A DNA stretch of 64,000 nucleotides, from the NCBI GenBank assembly GCA_051747965.1, contig JBNJGS010000006.1, positions 5,010-69,009 on the forward strand, read 5' to 3'. The notes below the pieces were generated by a model. The model worked only from the letters and a program-made list of their open reading frames with translations. It had not been told where the DNA came from and ran no database searches. This document shows positions 54,352-62,611 of this stretch, piece after piece. How positions within the stretch are numbered: position 1 is the first letter of the stretch; each line of letters starts with the position of its first letter. This stretch comes from JAQIBY01 sp051747965. Its GTDB lineage: Bacteria > Bacteroidota > Bacteroidia > Bacteroidales > ML635J-15. The translations under genes and the position numbers were made by a program.

Positions 54352-55652
54352 TGATAAATAAACGCATTGCATATTATGCTCTTGGCTGCAAACTTAATTT
54401 TGCTGAAGCTTCTGCCATGGCCGCAGGATTCGAACCATACGGATATCATCTGGTACCTTTCAGGCAGGAAGCTGACATATACATCATCAACACTTGTTCT
54501 GTAACGGAAACTGCCAACAAAAAAAGCAGGAAGGCAATTCAAAAAGCTATGCGCACAAATCCGCATGCCATTATTGTCGTAACGGGATGCTATGCTCAGC
54601 TCAAGCCGGATGAAATTTCTGCCATAGAGGGAGTGGATTACATCATGGGTGCCGGTGAAAAAAACCTTATTGCAGAGATGGGCGATAAGCTTGAAAAACA
54701 AAGTAAAACAAAAATTCTGCATTCTGATATCCGCAAATCCACCGGCTTCTTATCTGCCTGGTCTGCAGGAGAACGCACACGCAGTTTTCTTAAAGTTCAG
54801 GATGGCTGCGACAATCATTGCAGCTATTGTACAATCCCGCTGGCACGGGGTAAAAGCCGTAACCTGCCGGTCAATGAACTGGTAGAACAAGCCCGTAGAA
54901 TTGCTGAACGGGGCTTCCGGGAAATCATACTGACAGGCATCAACATTGCTGATTTTGGAAAGAGTACAGGAGAAACCTTCCTGCAGCTTCTCAGAGCACT
55001 TGGCGGGATTGATGATATAGACAGATACAGACTTTCCAGTACAGAACCGGATTTGCTCGATGATGAAATCATTGAATTCGTCCTTTCTCACCCGAAGTTC
55101 ATGCCTCACTTTCACATTCCCCTGCAAAGCGGATCAGACAGTATGCTCAGGCTCATGCGTCGCAGATACGACACCCGCCTTTTTGCCGGCAGAATCAGCA
55201 AAATAAAAAAAACAGACCCTGATGCCTTCATAGGTATAGACCTCATTGTCGGGGTTCCCGGAGAAAGCGAAATCCTGTTTCAGGAATCCCTGGAATTTGT
55301 CAGAAGTCTGGATGTTTCCTTTGTTCATGTATTCACTTATTCCGAGCGGGAAAATACTCCTGCCCTAAAAATTAAACCGGCAGTGCCTCACAGCATCCGC
55401 AAAAAACGCAGCCATGCTTTTCATCAGCTTTGCAGGGAAAAAGAAGCCTGTTTTTACAAGTCCCAGCAAAATCAGACACGGCCGGTGCTTTTCGAATCAT
55501 CCGTCCAAAACGGATACATCCACGGATTTACTGATAACTACCTGCGCGTAGCCGTTCCCCAAGACAAAAAGCTGATCAATCGCATAAAGCATGTTTATTT
55601 GGAAAGCATCAATGAAAATGGTATTTTTATCTCCAAAGAAGTAAGTCAATGA
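54348..55652 (+). CDS. mtaB: tRNA t6A37 methylthiotransferase MtaB
   Basis: A 434-residue radical-SAM enzyme that adds a methylthio group to threonylcarbamoyladenosine-37 of tRNAs reading ANN codons. The N-terminal UPF0004 domain begins AYYALGCKLNFAEA, with further cysteines in NTCSVTE and VTGCYAQ that hold the auxiliary cluster. The radical-SAM motif CDNHCSYC places its three cysteines at residues 154, 158 and 161. A TRAM-like domain ends the protein (about 370-434). This domain order and CGDNHCSYC-like core are those of MtaB rather than MiaB or RimO. The gene overlaps uvrA and the following phosphatase gene by 4 bases each. Confidence 0.95.
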   Translation: MMINKRIAYYALGCKLNFAEASAMAAGFEPYGYHLVPFRQEADIYIINTCSVTETANKKSRKAIQKAMRTNPHAIIVVTGCYAQLKPDEISAIEGVDYIMGAGEKNLIAEMGDKLEKQSKTKILHSDIRKSTGFLSAWSAGERTRSFLKVQDGCDNHCSYCTIPLARGKSRNLPVNELVEQARRIAERGFREIILTGINIADFGKSTGETFLQLLRALGGIDDIDRYRLSSTEPDLLDDEIIEFVLSHPKFMPHFHIPLQSGSDSMLRLMRRRYDTRLFAGRISKIKKTDPDAFIGIDLIVGVPGESEILFQESLEFVRSLDVSFVHVFTYSERENTPALKIKPAVPHSIRKKRSHAFHQLCREKEACFYKSQQNQTRPVLFESSVQNGYIHGFTDNYLRVAVPQDKKLINRIKHVYLESINENGIFISKEVSQ

Positions 55653-56443
55653 ATTTAAAATTTTTATGCACCCAGGTCACCCAAATTGTTGTACAGACCG
55701 GGAAATTTATCCAACAACAGCAAAAGAAAATCACCCTTGACAAGATTGAACAAAAAGGCATCAATGATTTTGTCACCAGCATTGATAAAGAAGCTGAACA
55801 ACGGCTGATTGGTTTTTTAACTCCGCTGATTCAGAATGCCGGTTTCATAGCAGAAGAGAACACTGTTTCTGATTCAAAAGCCGAATACAAATGGATTATT
55901 GATCCCATTGACGGCACAACCAACTACATTCACGGAGTATCACCCTTTGCGATATCCATAGCGCTGCAACATAAAGGAAAAACAATACTGGGTATCATCT
56001 ATGAAATCAGCCTCAACGAAGTTTTTTATGCTCATGAAGATGCCAAAGGCGCATACCTCAATGACAGACCAATCAAAGTATCAGACCAGTCAGAACACAA
56101 TCAATCACTGATTGCAACTGGCTTTCCATACAATGATTTCACCCGTTTGGAAAAATACATGGAAAGCCTGAACTTTTTCATGCATCAATCTCAGGGCCTA
56201 AGACGTTTAGGTAGTGCAGCCACAGATTTGGCGTATGTGGCCTGTGGCAGGTTTGAAGCGTTTTACGAATACAGCCTCAAACCCTGGGATGTGGCAGCCG
56301 GAGCATATTTGGTGCAGAAAGCAGGCGGAAAAACAAGTGATTTTAAAGGTGGAGACGAATTCGTTTTCGGCGGAGAAATTGTGGCAGCCAACAGCAATTA
56401 TTTTGACACCTTCCTGAAAGAGGTTCAAAGACATCTGCTGTAA
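55649..56443 (+). CDS. Inositol-monophosphatase-family protein
   Basis: A 264-residue magnesium-dependent phosphatase of the IMPase/CysQ/SuhB superfamily. The metal site is intact: FIAEENT (Glu), WIIDPIDGTTNYIHG (the Asp-x-Ile-Asp-Gly-Thr motif) and KPWDVAAGAYLVQKAGG (Asp). A conserved lysine appears in FVTSIDKEAE. The substrate could be inositol phosphates, fructose-1,6-bisphosphate or 3'-phosphoadenosine 5'-phosphate; sequence alone does not decide. It overlaps mtaB by 4 bases and belongs to the uvrA-mtaB transcript. Confidence 0.92.
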   Translation: MNLKFLCTQVTQIVVQTGKFIQQQQKKITLDKIEQKGINDFVTSIDKEAEQRLIGFLTPLIQNAGFIAEENTVSDSKAEYKWIIDPIDGTTNYIHGVSPFAISIALQHKGKTILGIIYEISLNEVFYAHEDAKGAYLNDRPIKVSDQSEHNQSLIATGFPYNDFTRLEKYMESLNFFMHQSQGLRRLGSAATDLAYVACGRFEAFYEYSLKPWDVAAGAYLVQKAGGKTSDFKGGDEFVFGGEIVAANSNYFDTFLKEVQRHLL

Positions 56444-56486
56444 AACAAAATATCATTATTTTCGTTTAACCTTAAAATGATATATT

Positions 56487-57932
56487 ATGAAACCGCTGGT
56501 AATCTTTTTCATCGCTGCACTGACAACATTATCTGCCAGTGCCCAAAGCCTGGAGGCATATTTCCATCATGCCGAATTCGATTCGCCTGAAGGACCCTAT
56601 ATTGAAACTTATCTCAGTACAATCGGTCGTACAGCTACCTTTGTAAAAACCGACAAAGGCTATCAGGCCAATATTGAAATAACCATGCTGTTTAAACAAA
56701 ATGACAGCATTCGATCCTTCAAAAAATACATCATCAACAGTCCGGTGATTGAAGATTCTGTTAAAAAGCGCCCAAACTTTGTTGATGTACAACGCATACC
56801 ACTTGAACCAGGCAGGTATGATCTGGAAGTCATCATCAGGGATGCCAATAAAACAACAAGTTCTTACCTGATAGAAGATGAGTTCAATCTCAACTTTCCT
56901 GATGAAAATCTGGCTTTTTCAGGTTTCCAGCCTGTGGAGTCTTTCACAAGCAGTGATGAGGCATCAGTTCTAACAAAAAGCGGGTTAAAAATGGTGCCTT
57001 ATGTATCAAATTTCTATCCCGGCAATATTGATAAACTGAATTTTTACCTTGAATTATATAATGCTGATAAAGCCATTGGAGAACAATACCTTCTGAAGTA
57101 TTATATTAGTGAATACGAAAACAAAGAGCCTGTAGAAAGCATTGGACGCCATAAGCGCATGGAAGCCACAGCCATTACTCCGGTTACAGGACAACTTGAT
57201 ATCAGTGATCTCAGATCCGGCAATTACGAAGTGATGGTTGAAGCCATCAGTAAAGAAAATAAAATCCTGGCTCAGACTTCTTACTTTATTCAACGCAGCA
57301 AGCCCGTTGATCTGGCAGAACTTGAGGATATGGACGATTTTGAAATGGACAAGATGTTTGCCGGTAAAATGGACAACAGAGATTCCCTGATTTATTACAT
57401 CAAAAGCTTGCGCCCCATCGCCAATGAAAGAGAAAAGCGTTTTATTGACAGGGATATGCATGGCACTGATCTAAACTTTATGAAACGATTTTTCTATACC
57501 TTCTGGTATGACAAAAACTCTCAGGATCCCGGCGGAGAATGGAAAGTTTACAGAAAACAGGTTGGCATCACAGAAAAGCTCTTCGCTACCCGTACCAAGC
57601 ACGGATTTGAAACCGACAGAGGCAGGGTATATCTGGAGTACGGCCCGCCCAATGATGCCTATGCCAATGATCATGAACCCAGTGCATATCCATATGAGAT
57701 ATGGTCGTATTACAGAGCCGGAGATCAGCGCAACAAGAAATTTGTATTTTATAATCCCAATCTTGCCGGAGATGATTACGAATTATTGCATTCCAATGTA
57801 CGCGGGGAATTGCAAACCCCAAACTGGGAACGTTTTCTGAGTAAACGAAATAATGACCTCTACAATCAGGACATCATGCAAAGTGATGATCAGTGGGGCA
57901 GCCGCGCCAGGGAATATTATGACAGTCACTGA
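56487..57932 (+). CDS. GWxTD-domain secreted protein
   Basis: A 481-residue exported protein with signal peptide MKPLVIFFIAALTTLSASA. The N-terminal part (about 20-290) is beta-rich with a repeating pattern (GRYDLEVIIRDANKTTSSYLIED and SGNYEVMVEAISKENKILAQ). The C-terminal GWxTD domain (about 320-480) is recognisable from FFYTFWYDKN, RGRVYLEYGPPNDAY, YEIWSYY and FVFYNPNLAGDDYELLHSNVRGE. The family is common in Bacteroidota and of unknown function. It lies 43 bases after the phosphatase gene and 5 bases before the kinase gene, so the kinase is probably expressed with it. Confidence 0.88.
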   Translation: MKPLVIFFIAALTTLSASAQSLEAYFHHAEFDSPEGPYIETYLSTIGRTATFVKTDKGYQANIEITMLFKQNDSIRSFKKYIINSPVIEDSVKKRPNFVDVQRIPLEPGRYDLEVIIRDANKTTSSYLIEDEFNLNFPDENLAFSGFQPVESFTSSDEASVLTKSGLKMVPYVSNFYPGNIDKLNFYLELYNADKAIGEQYLLKYYISEYENKEPVESIGRHKRMEATAITPVTGQLDISDLRSGNYEVMVEAISKENKILAQTSYFIQRSKPVDLAELEDMDDFEMDKMFAGKMDNRDSLIYYIKSLRPIANEREKRFIDRDMHGTDLNFMKRFFYTFWYDKNSQDPGGEWKVYRKQVGITEKLFATRTKHGFETDRGRVYLEYGPPNDAYANDHEPSAYPYEIWSYYRAGDQRNKKFVFYNPNLAGDDYELLHSNVRGELQTPNWERFLSKRNNDLYNQDIMQSDDQWGSRAREYYDSH

Positions 57933-57937
57933 TTTCT

Positions 57938-58912
57938 ATGAAACCGGAAATACTCAAAGGAATTAACGGCGAATATCTGTTCTTCCCGGACAAAGAAGAA
58001 ACCATTCTGTCGGCCGGGAAATTCTCCACCACATATCTGGGTGCAGACAGCAGCGCAAAAAGGGTTATTATCAAACAATTGAACCCAAGATTGTCAGGAG
58101 ATGATCAGGCCCGCTACCGCTTTCTCGTCGAAGCCGGTATCAGGCTCAAGCATCCTGCCATTGTCAGAGCGATTGATTTGATAAAAACCAGGGATACGTA
58201 TTTCATTATCCTGGAATACATCCACGGCACAGACCTCAAAACCCTGATAAAGCGGGGTGATTTCAAACACAATTCCCGGCTGGCCTGCCGCCTGATTATT
58301 CCACTGTTGGATGCCATTGCTGCCGTTCACCGGGAGAATATCATTCACCGTGATATAAAGCCCTCAAATATTCTTGTAGCGTATAAGCCAGGCACCGGGG
58401 ATATCGACTGGCATAATCCCGATGTTAAGCTGATTGATTTTGGTTTATCAAAAACAAACGACGGCATACCACTTTTTCCCGGAAGCAAAAAAAGACACCC
58501 CTTCCCCATTCTGTATGCTGCTCCGGAAGTCGTTCTGAACCGGGAAGACCTCACAGATCAACGCTCTGATTTATACAGCCTTGCCCTGGTAATGATGGAA
58601 ATGTTCACCGGCCAGCCGGTTTTTTATGCTGACAACCCGGCAGCCATTATCACAAGACAGATATCAGACCAGCCACGACGACCTGTCAAAATGTACCCCA
58701 GGTTTTATGAGATTTTCCGGAAGGCAGCAGCAAAACAGAAATTTCACGTCTCCCCTTCCAAATTACCGCCTGAAAGGATAACTGAGATTCTCAAAGAAGG
58801 GTTGAATAAGCGCTACGAGTCTGCCGAAGCAATGCATCAAGACCTGATGCATTTTATGCGCAACCCGGGCGAAATGCCCAAAGGTTTTTTTCAACGTATT
58901 TTTAAGGGATAA
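57938..58912 (+). CDS. Hanks-type serine/threonine protein kinase
   Basis: A 324-residue cytosolic kinase. The glycine-rich loop is degenerate (LSAGKFSTTYLG), but the catalytic residues are intact: Lys46 in VIIKQL, Glu65 in the C helix, the catalytic loop HRDIKPSN with Asp139, LIDFGLSK with the metal-binding Asp167, and APEVVL. Helix F is visible as SDLYSLALVMMEMF. There is no membrane helix, PASTA or sensor domain; residues about 260-324 are a short basic helical tail. It follows the GWxTD gene by 5 bases. Eukaryotic-like kinases are uncommon in Bacteroidota, and its substrate is not evident. Confidence 0.92.
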   Translation: MKPEILKGINGEYLFFPDKEETILSAGKFSTTYLGADSSAKRVIIKQLNPRLSGDDQARYRFLVEAGIRLKHPAIVRAIDLIKTRDTYFIILEYIHGTDLKTLIKRGDFKHNSRLACRLIIPLLDAIAAVHRENIIHRDIKPSNILVAYKPGTGDIDWHNPDVKLIDFGLSKTNDGIPLFPGSKKRHPFPILYAAPEVVLNREDLTDQRSDLYSLALVMMEMFTGQPVFYADNPAAIITRQISDQPRRPVKMYPRFYEIFRKAAAKQKFHVSPSKLPPERITEILKEGLNKRYESAEAMHQDLMHFMRNPGEMPKGFFQRIFKG

Positions 58913-59027
58913 GGAATTCGCCATAGCTAAGAGAAAGCTAAATGCAGGATAACAATGGTAGGTGGTAAGTAGTATATTGCAGATAAGCTGGCTGACCCGG
59001 GTTGCGGGCCGGCAAGCAACAAATCAC

Positions 59028-59050
59028 ACTGACCTGCAGGGTCAGTTTTT
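59028..59050 (+). terminator. Hairpin with T-run after the kinase gene
   Basis: ACTGACC (59028-59034) and GGTCAGT (59040-59046) are perfect complements around the five-base loop TGCAG, followed by TTTT. It lies about 115 bases after the kinase stop codon and would terminate transcription rightward. Confidence 0.6.
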
Positions 59051-59095
59051 AAATTATGATCACATGCTGAGTGAAATTTGTGCAGCAACCTGATG

Positions 59096-59118
59096 GGTAC
59101 GACCCTGCAGGTCGTACC
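59096..59118. repeat. Inverted repeat
   Basis: GGTACGACC and GGTCGTACC are perfect 9-base arms around a five-base centre. The core CCTGCAGG recurs in the hairpin at 59028-59050. Confidence 0.6.
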
Positions 59119-59122
59119 GCAA

Positions 59123-59135
59123 GCCGCAACGCGGC
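59123..59135. repeat. Inverted repeat
   Basis: GCCGC and GCGGC arms around a three-base centre, immediately right of the repeat at 59096-59118. Confidence 0.4.
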
Positions 59136-59145
59136 GTAAGCCCGC

Positions 59146-59168
59146 AACAATGGGCCTAGCCCATTGTT
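59146..59168. repeat. Inverted repeat
   Basis: AACAATGGGC and GCCCATTGTT are perfect 10-base arms with a three-base centre. The sequence is unrelated to the neighbouring palindromes. Confidence 0.6.
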
Positions 59169-59301
59169 CTCGGGAAGGAGACGAGTTAAGCCCTGAAGGG
59201 GCGTCAGCGCGCCGGAAACAAACCTGACAGGTCCTCATGGAGCAAAGGAATACATTTTGATTTAACGCTATACCTGCGAATCATGCCGACCTGTCATGTT
59301 T

Positions 59302-59357
59302 CTCTCGCTTAGCGAATTAGCTACGCTCGTGCACAGGCTAATCGCTTAGCGAGAGCG
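59302..59357. repeat. Imperfect inverted repeat
   Basis: The left arm CTCTCGCTTAGCGAATTAGC and the complement of the right arm, CTCTCGCTAAGCGATTAGC, differ by one substitution and one extra base. The loop is about 16 bases. Each arm itself holds the near-palindrome TCGCT-T/A-AGCGA. Confidence 0.5.
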
Positions 59358-59396
59358 GTTCCCAATCGGATATTTGCCCCCGATGTAAAATTTCTG

Positions 59397-59495
59397 TGGC
59401 ATATAGAAAAAAAACTTTATATTTGATTTCAAGATCAAATCAGTTATGTCGGTTTTTAAAAGGATTTTTCAGTTTTATTATCAGGGATTCCGCAA
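59397..59495 (+). repeat. 99-base direct repeat, copy left of the gap
   Basis: This copy is identical over its full length to 59596-59694. It contains the promoter region and first 50 bases (from ATG at 59446) of the DUF4492 gene, then stops at the N run. It is best read as an overlapping contig end, not a true genomic duplication. Confidence 0.85.
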
Positions 59496-59595
59496 NNNNN
59501 NNNNNNNNNNNNNNNNNNNNNNNNNNNNNNNNNNNNNNNNNNNNNNNNNNNNNNNNNNNNNNNNNNNNNNNNNNNNNNNNNNNNNNNNNNNNNNN
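59496..59595. other. Assembly gap of 100 N
   Basis: Exactly one hundred N, the default filler of scaffolding programs. The sequence on both sides is the same 99 bases, so the two contigs probably overlap and little or nothing is missing. Confidence 0.95.
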
Positions 59596-59694
59596 TGGCA
59601 TATAGAAAAAAAACTTTATATTTGATTTCAAGATCAAATCAGTTATGTCGGTTTTTAAAAGGATTTTTCAGTTTTATTATCAGGGATTCCGCAA
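59596..59694 (+). repeat. 99-base direct repeat, copy right of the gap
   Basis: The second copy of the 99-base sequence continues without interruption into the complete DUF4492 gene, whereas the left copy stops at the gap. Confidence 0.85.
59617..59639 (+). promoter_or_regulatory. -7 element and overlapping Crp/Fnr-like palindrome of the cytochrome bd operon
   Basis: TATATTTG (59617-59624) is a perfect TAnnTTTG, 20 bases before the ATG at 59645. ATTTGAT (59620-59626) and ATCAAAT (59633-59639) are perfect 7-base arms with a 6-base centre and overlap the -7 element. TTGAT...ATCAA is the half-site pattern of Crp/Fnr-family regulators, though Fnr itself uses a 4-base centre. No clear -33 TTG is seen. 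The same sequence is repeated left of the gap. Confidence 0.5.
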
Positions 59695-59884
59695 CATGCC
59701 CCGCTGGGGTAAACAATTGTGGGCCATCATTTTATTTAAAGGTATTGTAATTTTCATACTCATACGTTTCATCTTTTTCCCAAATTATCTAAACACAAAC
59801 TTTGATTCGGATCAGGAACGTGGTGAGCATGTATTGGAACAACTAACGAATAAAAAAACAAACAATGACACTACTAAGCATTGA
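59645..59884 (+). CDS. DUF4492 small membrane protein of the cytochrome bd operon
   Basis: A 79-residue protein with one hydrophobic helix (about 26-47, AIILFKGIVIFILIRFIFFPN). The amphipathic, aromatic N-terminus FKRIFQFYYQGFRNMPRWGK is the mark of DUF4492, found beside cydA in many Bacteroidota. Its last 20 bases overlap the cydA start. An assembly or stabilising role for the oxidase is inferred from the constant association. Confidence 0.88.
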   Translation: MSVFKRIFQFYYQGFRNMPRWGKQLWAIILFKGIVIFILIRFIFFPNYLNTNFDSDQERGEHVLEQLTNKKTNNDTTKH

Positions 59885-61439
59885 CTGGGCGCTGGTAAAC
59901 TGGTCACGGGCACAGTTTGCACTCACAGCCATGTATCACTGGATTTTTGTGCCGATTACCCTCGGCATTCTGTTCATCATTGCCTTTATGGAAACCCGGT
60001 ATGTTCAAACGGGCGATCCCGAATGGAAACGCATCACAAAATTCTGGATGAAGCTCTTTGGAATCAACTTTGCTTTGGGTGTAGCCACCGGCCTGATTCT
60101 GGAATTTGAGTTTGGCACAAACTGGTCAAATTATTCGTGGTTTGTCGGAGATATTTTTGGTGCGCCCCTTGCCATTGAGGGCATCATGGCATTTTTTATG
60201 GAATCCACTTTCATTGCAGTGATGTTTTTTGGATGGAATAAGGTGAGCAAAAAGTTTCACCTGACAGCCACCTGGCTAACGGCCCTGGGAGCCAATCTTT
60301 CAGCCCTGTGGATACTGGTAGCCAACGGCTGGATGCAGTTCCCTGTTGGGATGGAGTTTAATCCCGACACTGCCCGCAACGAAATGGTAAATTTCTGGGA
60401 AGTATTCCTCAGCCCGGTAGCAATCAACAAATTCACGCATACCATCACCAGCGGCTATGTGCTGGGATCCATTTTTGTCATCGGGGTTTCCAGCTGGTTT
60501 CTGCTCAAAAAACGCGAACAATTGTTGGCAAAACGAAGCATCATCATTGCCTCTGTATTTGGTTTCATTTCCCTGCTGGCAGTGATTTACACCGGCCACG
60601 GATCTGCCCAGGAAGTGGCGGACAAGCAGCCCATGAAACTGGCCGCCATGGAGGGGCTGTACCAGGGTAGCGAAGGTGCCGATTTGATAGGCATAGGCAT
60701 ACTCAATCACAAAAAAGAAATCAACGATGGACAGGAAGCCCTCAATTTTCAGATTGCCTTTCCCAAAATGTTGTCATGGCTCAGCTTTGGCGATACGGAT
60801 GCATATGTACCTGGCATTGAGGATCTGCTCAATGGAAGTGAAAAATACGGCATCATGCCGGCAGAAGAGCGCATGGCACGCGGTGACACTGCTGTCAGTG
60901 CACTGAAAAAATACAAAGAAGCCCAAAAATCAGGCGATACGGAAACTGCCAAAAACTCACTGGCGCTGTTTGAAAAGCATTATGATCATTTTGGATATGG
61001 CTATATTCAAACCAAAGAAGAGCTGGTGCCTCATGTTCCACTGGTTTTTTACAGTTTTCATTATATGGTAGCCACAGGCTTCCTGTACATTCTGCTTTTC
61101 CTTGTTTTTCTCTGGCTTGCTCTCACCAACAGAATAGAAAAAATCAAATGGGGCAAACCATTGTTTATCTTAGGTATCATAGCAATTCCAATGGTTTTCA
61201 TTACCAGCGAAGCCGGCTGGGTCGTTGTTGAAGTAGGCAGACAACCCTGGATTGTACAGGACCTTATGCCTGTTTCTGCGGCTGTCACCAACATATCATC
61301 CAATTCAGTGCAGCTGACATTCTGGATATTCGCTGTGATTTTCACCGGATTGCTGATTGCCGAGCTGAACATCATGACCCGCGCCATTAAAAAAGGCCCG
61401 GCAAAAAAAGAAGTTGAACAAAAAACCAGGGAGGAATAA
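59865..61439 (+). CDS. cydA: Cytochrome bd ubiquinol oxidase subunit I
   Basis: A 524-residue inner-membrane subunit that oxidises quinol and reduces oxygen to water with high affinity. His25 in AMYHWIFVPITLG corresponds to the haem b595 ligand of E. coli; the haem b558 histidine lies in FTHTITSGYVLG. The signature GWVVVEVGRQPW is present. The long Q-loop (about 250-390) includes the quinol-binding region and a charged stretch, EERMARGDTAVSALKKYKEA. About nine helices are visible. The length matches E. coli CydA (long-loop type). It overlaps DUF4492 by 20 bases and lies 2 bases before cydB. Confidence 0.97.
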   Translation: MTLLSIDWALVNWSRAQFALTAMYHWIFVPITLGILFIIAFMETRYVQTGDPEWKRITKFWMKLFGINFALGVATGLILEFEFGTNWSNYSWFVGDIFGAPLAIEGIMAFFMESTFIAVMFFGWNKVSKKFHLTATWLTALGANLSALWILVANGWMQFPVGMEFNPDTARNEMVNFWEVFLSPVAINKFTHTITSGYVLGSIFVIGVSSWFLLKKREQLLAKRSIIIASVFGFISLLAVIYTGHGSAQEVADKQPMKLAAMEGLYQGSEGADLIGIGILNHKKEINDGQEALNFQIAFPKMLSWLSFGDTDAYVPGIEDLLNGSEKYGIMPAEERMARGDTAVSALKKYKEAQKSGDTETAKNSLALFEKHYDHFGYGYIQTKEELVPHVPLVFYSFHYMVATGFLYILLFLVFLWLALTNRIEKIKWGKPLFILGIIAIPMVFITSEAGWVVVEVGRQPWIVQDLMPVSAAVTNISSNSVQLTFWIFAVIFTGLLIAELNIMTRAIKKGPAKKEVEQKTREE

Positions 61440-61441
61440 TT

Positions 61442-62593
61442 ATGATAACCACAGCCATTTCACATCTTGCATTGCAACAATACTGGTGGGTGCTGATAGC
61501 ACTGCTGGCCGGATTGCTTGTCTTCCTGCTCTTTGTTCAGGGCGGGCAGTCGCTGATTTTCAGCATGACCCGCGATGACAATGAACGTACCATGATGCTC
61601 AATGCCATGGGCAGAAAATGGGAAACCACATTCACAACACTGGTAACATTTGGTGGTGCATTTTTTGCATCTTTCCCACTGTTTTACGCCACCAGTTTTG
61701 GCGGCGCATACTGGATGTGGCTGGCAATTTTGCTGTCTTTCACCATTCAGGCTTTCAGCTATGAATACCGAACCAAGCCGGGAAATATTTACGGAAAAAA
61801 ATTCTTCAATTCCCTGCTGTGGATCAACGGAATGTTTGGTCCTTTCCTACTTGGAATTGCCGTTGCAACTTTTTTCACCGGCAACGACTTCCTGATGGTT
61901 GACAGCGATATCCGAGAAAGCTTCTGGCAAAATGACTGGCGTGGTCTGGAGGCCCTGACTGACTGGCGCAATCTCACGCTTGGCTTCACCCTGGTTTTCC
62001 TTTCCCGTATTTCCGGTATTTTGTACTTCATCCATGTCATTGATGATGAAAGCCTGATCAAAAAAGCAAAAAAACACCTGGGATACAATGTTCCTTTCTT
62101 TCTCCTGTTTTTCCTGACTTTTGTTACCGCATTGCTACTGAAAGACGGTTTTGCAGTAAACCCGGAAACCGGAGACATAAGCAGGGAAGCATACAAGTAT
62201 CTGCACAACTATCTGGAAATGCCGGTGGCGCTCATTTTGTTTATTCTGGGTGTAGCTGCCGTACTGTTTGGTGTTTTCAGAACCCTACTGAAGAAAAATG
62301 CCGGCGACAAGGCGTTCTGGATTACCGGACCGGGAATTGTGCTGGTGGTTATGTCGTTATTTTTCGTGGCCGGATTCAACAATACAGCCTTTTATCCTTC
62401 AACTTATGATCTGAACTCATCCCTGACCATACAGAATGCTTCCTCCAGTCTCTTCACCCTGAAGGTAATGAGCATTGTTTCATTACTGATTCCTTTTGTG
62501 GTAGCATACATTGCCCTGGCATGGCGCTCCATCAACAAGAAAAAAATCAATAAGGAGGAACTTGAGGACAAGGACAATTCACATGTTTACTAA
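61442..62593 (+). CDS. cydB: Cytochrome bd ubiquinol oxidase subunit II
   Basis: A 383-residue inner-membrane protein with eight or nine helices that pairs with CydA. The N-terminal LQQYWWVLIALLAGLLVFLLF and QGGQSLIF replace the usual GFD loop of E. coli CydB. KWETTFTTLVTFGGAFFASFPLFYAT is typical of CydB, here divided as KWETTFTTLVTFGG and FFASFPLFY. The length is close to the family norm. Start codon ATG at 61442 lies 2 bases after the cydA stop, so translation is coupled. Confidence 0.95.
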   Translation: MITTAISHLALQQYWWVLIALLAGLLVFLLFVQGGQSLIFSMTRDDNERTMMLNAMGRKWETTFTTLVTFGGAFFASFPLFYATSFGGAYWMWLAILLSFTIQAFSYEYRTKPGNIYGKKFFNSLLWINGMFGPFLLGIAVATFFTGNDFLMVDSDIRESFWQNDWRGLEALTDWRNLTLGFTLVFLSRISGILYFIHVIDDESLIKKAKKHLGYNVPFFLLFFLTFVTALLLKDGFAVNPETGDISREAYKYLHNYLEMPVALILFILGVAAVLFGVFRTLLKKNAGDKAFWITGPGIVLVVMSLFFVAGFNNTAFYPSTYDLNSSLTIQNASSSLFTLKVMSIVSLLIPFVVAYIALAWRSINKKKINKEELEDKDNSHVY

Positions 62594-62611
62594 TCAAAAA
62601 TCCGAACAGAC

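Larger units (their letters stand above)
58913..59395. other. Non-coding, palindrome-rich intergenic stretch
   Basis: This stretch of about 480 bases contains no convincing gene on either strand. It carries at least six unrelated perfect or near-perfect inverted repeats, is richer in G and C than its neighbours, and repeats fragments such as CCTGCAGG and GACCTG. It leads directly into the assembly gap. It resembles the repeat islands between Bacteroidota operons rather than a degraded gene. Confidence 0.6.

Noticed and set aside
54072..54722. 216-codon open frame on the minus strand
   Set aside because: It is antisense to the uvrA/mtaB junction; both genes are complete and coupled by an ATGA overlap.
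58927..59238. 103-codon open frame on the minus strand in the palindrome-rich stretch
   Set aside because: Its translation follows the inverted repeats, with no signal, domain or start context; the stretch is better read as non-coding.
59396..59637. Open frames running through the N run
   Set aside because: They exist only because N is read as an open codon; the flanks are duplicated contig ends.
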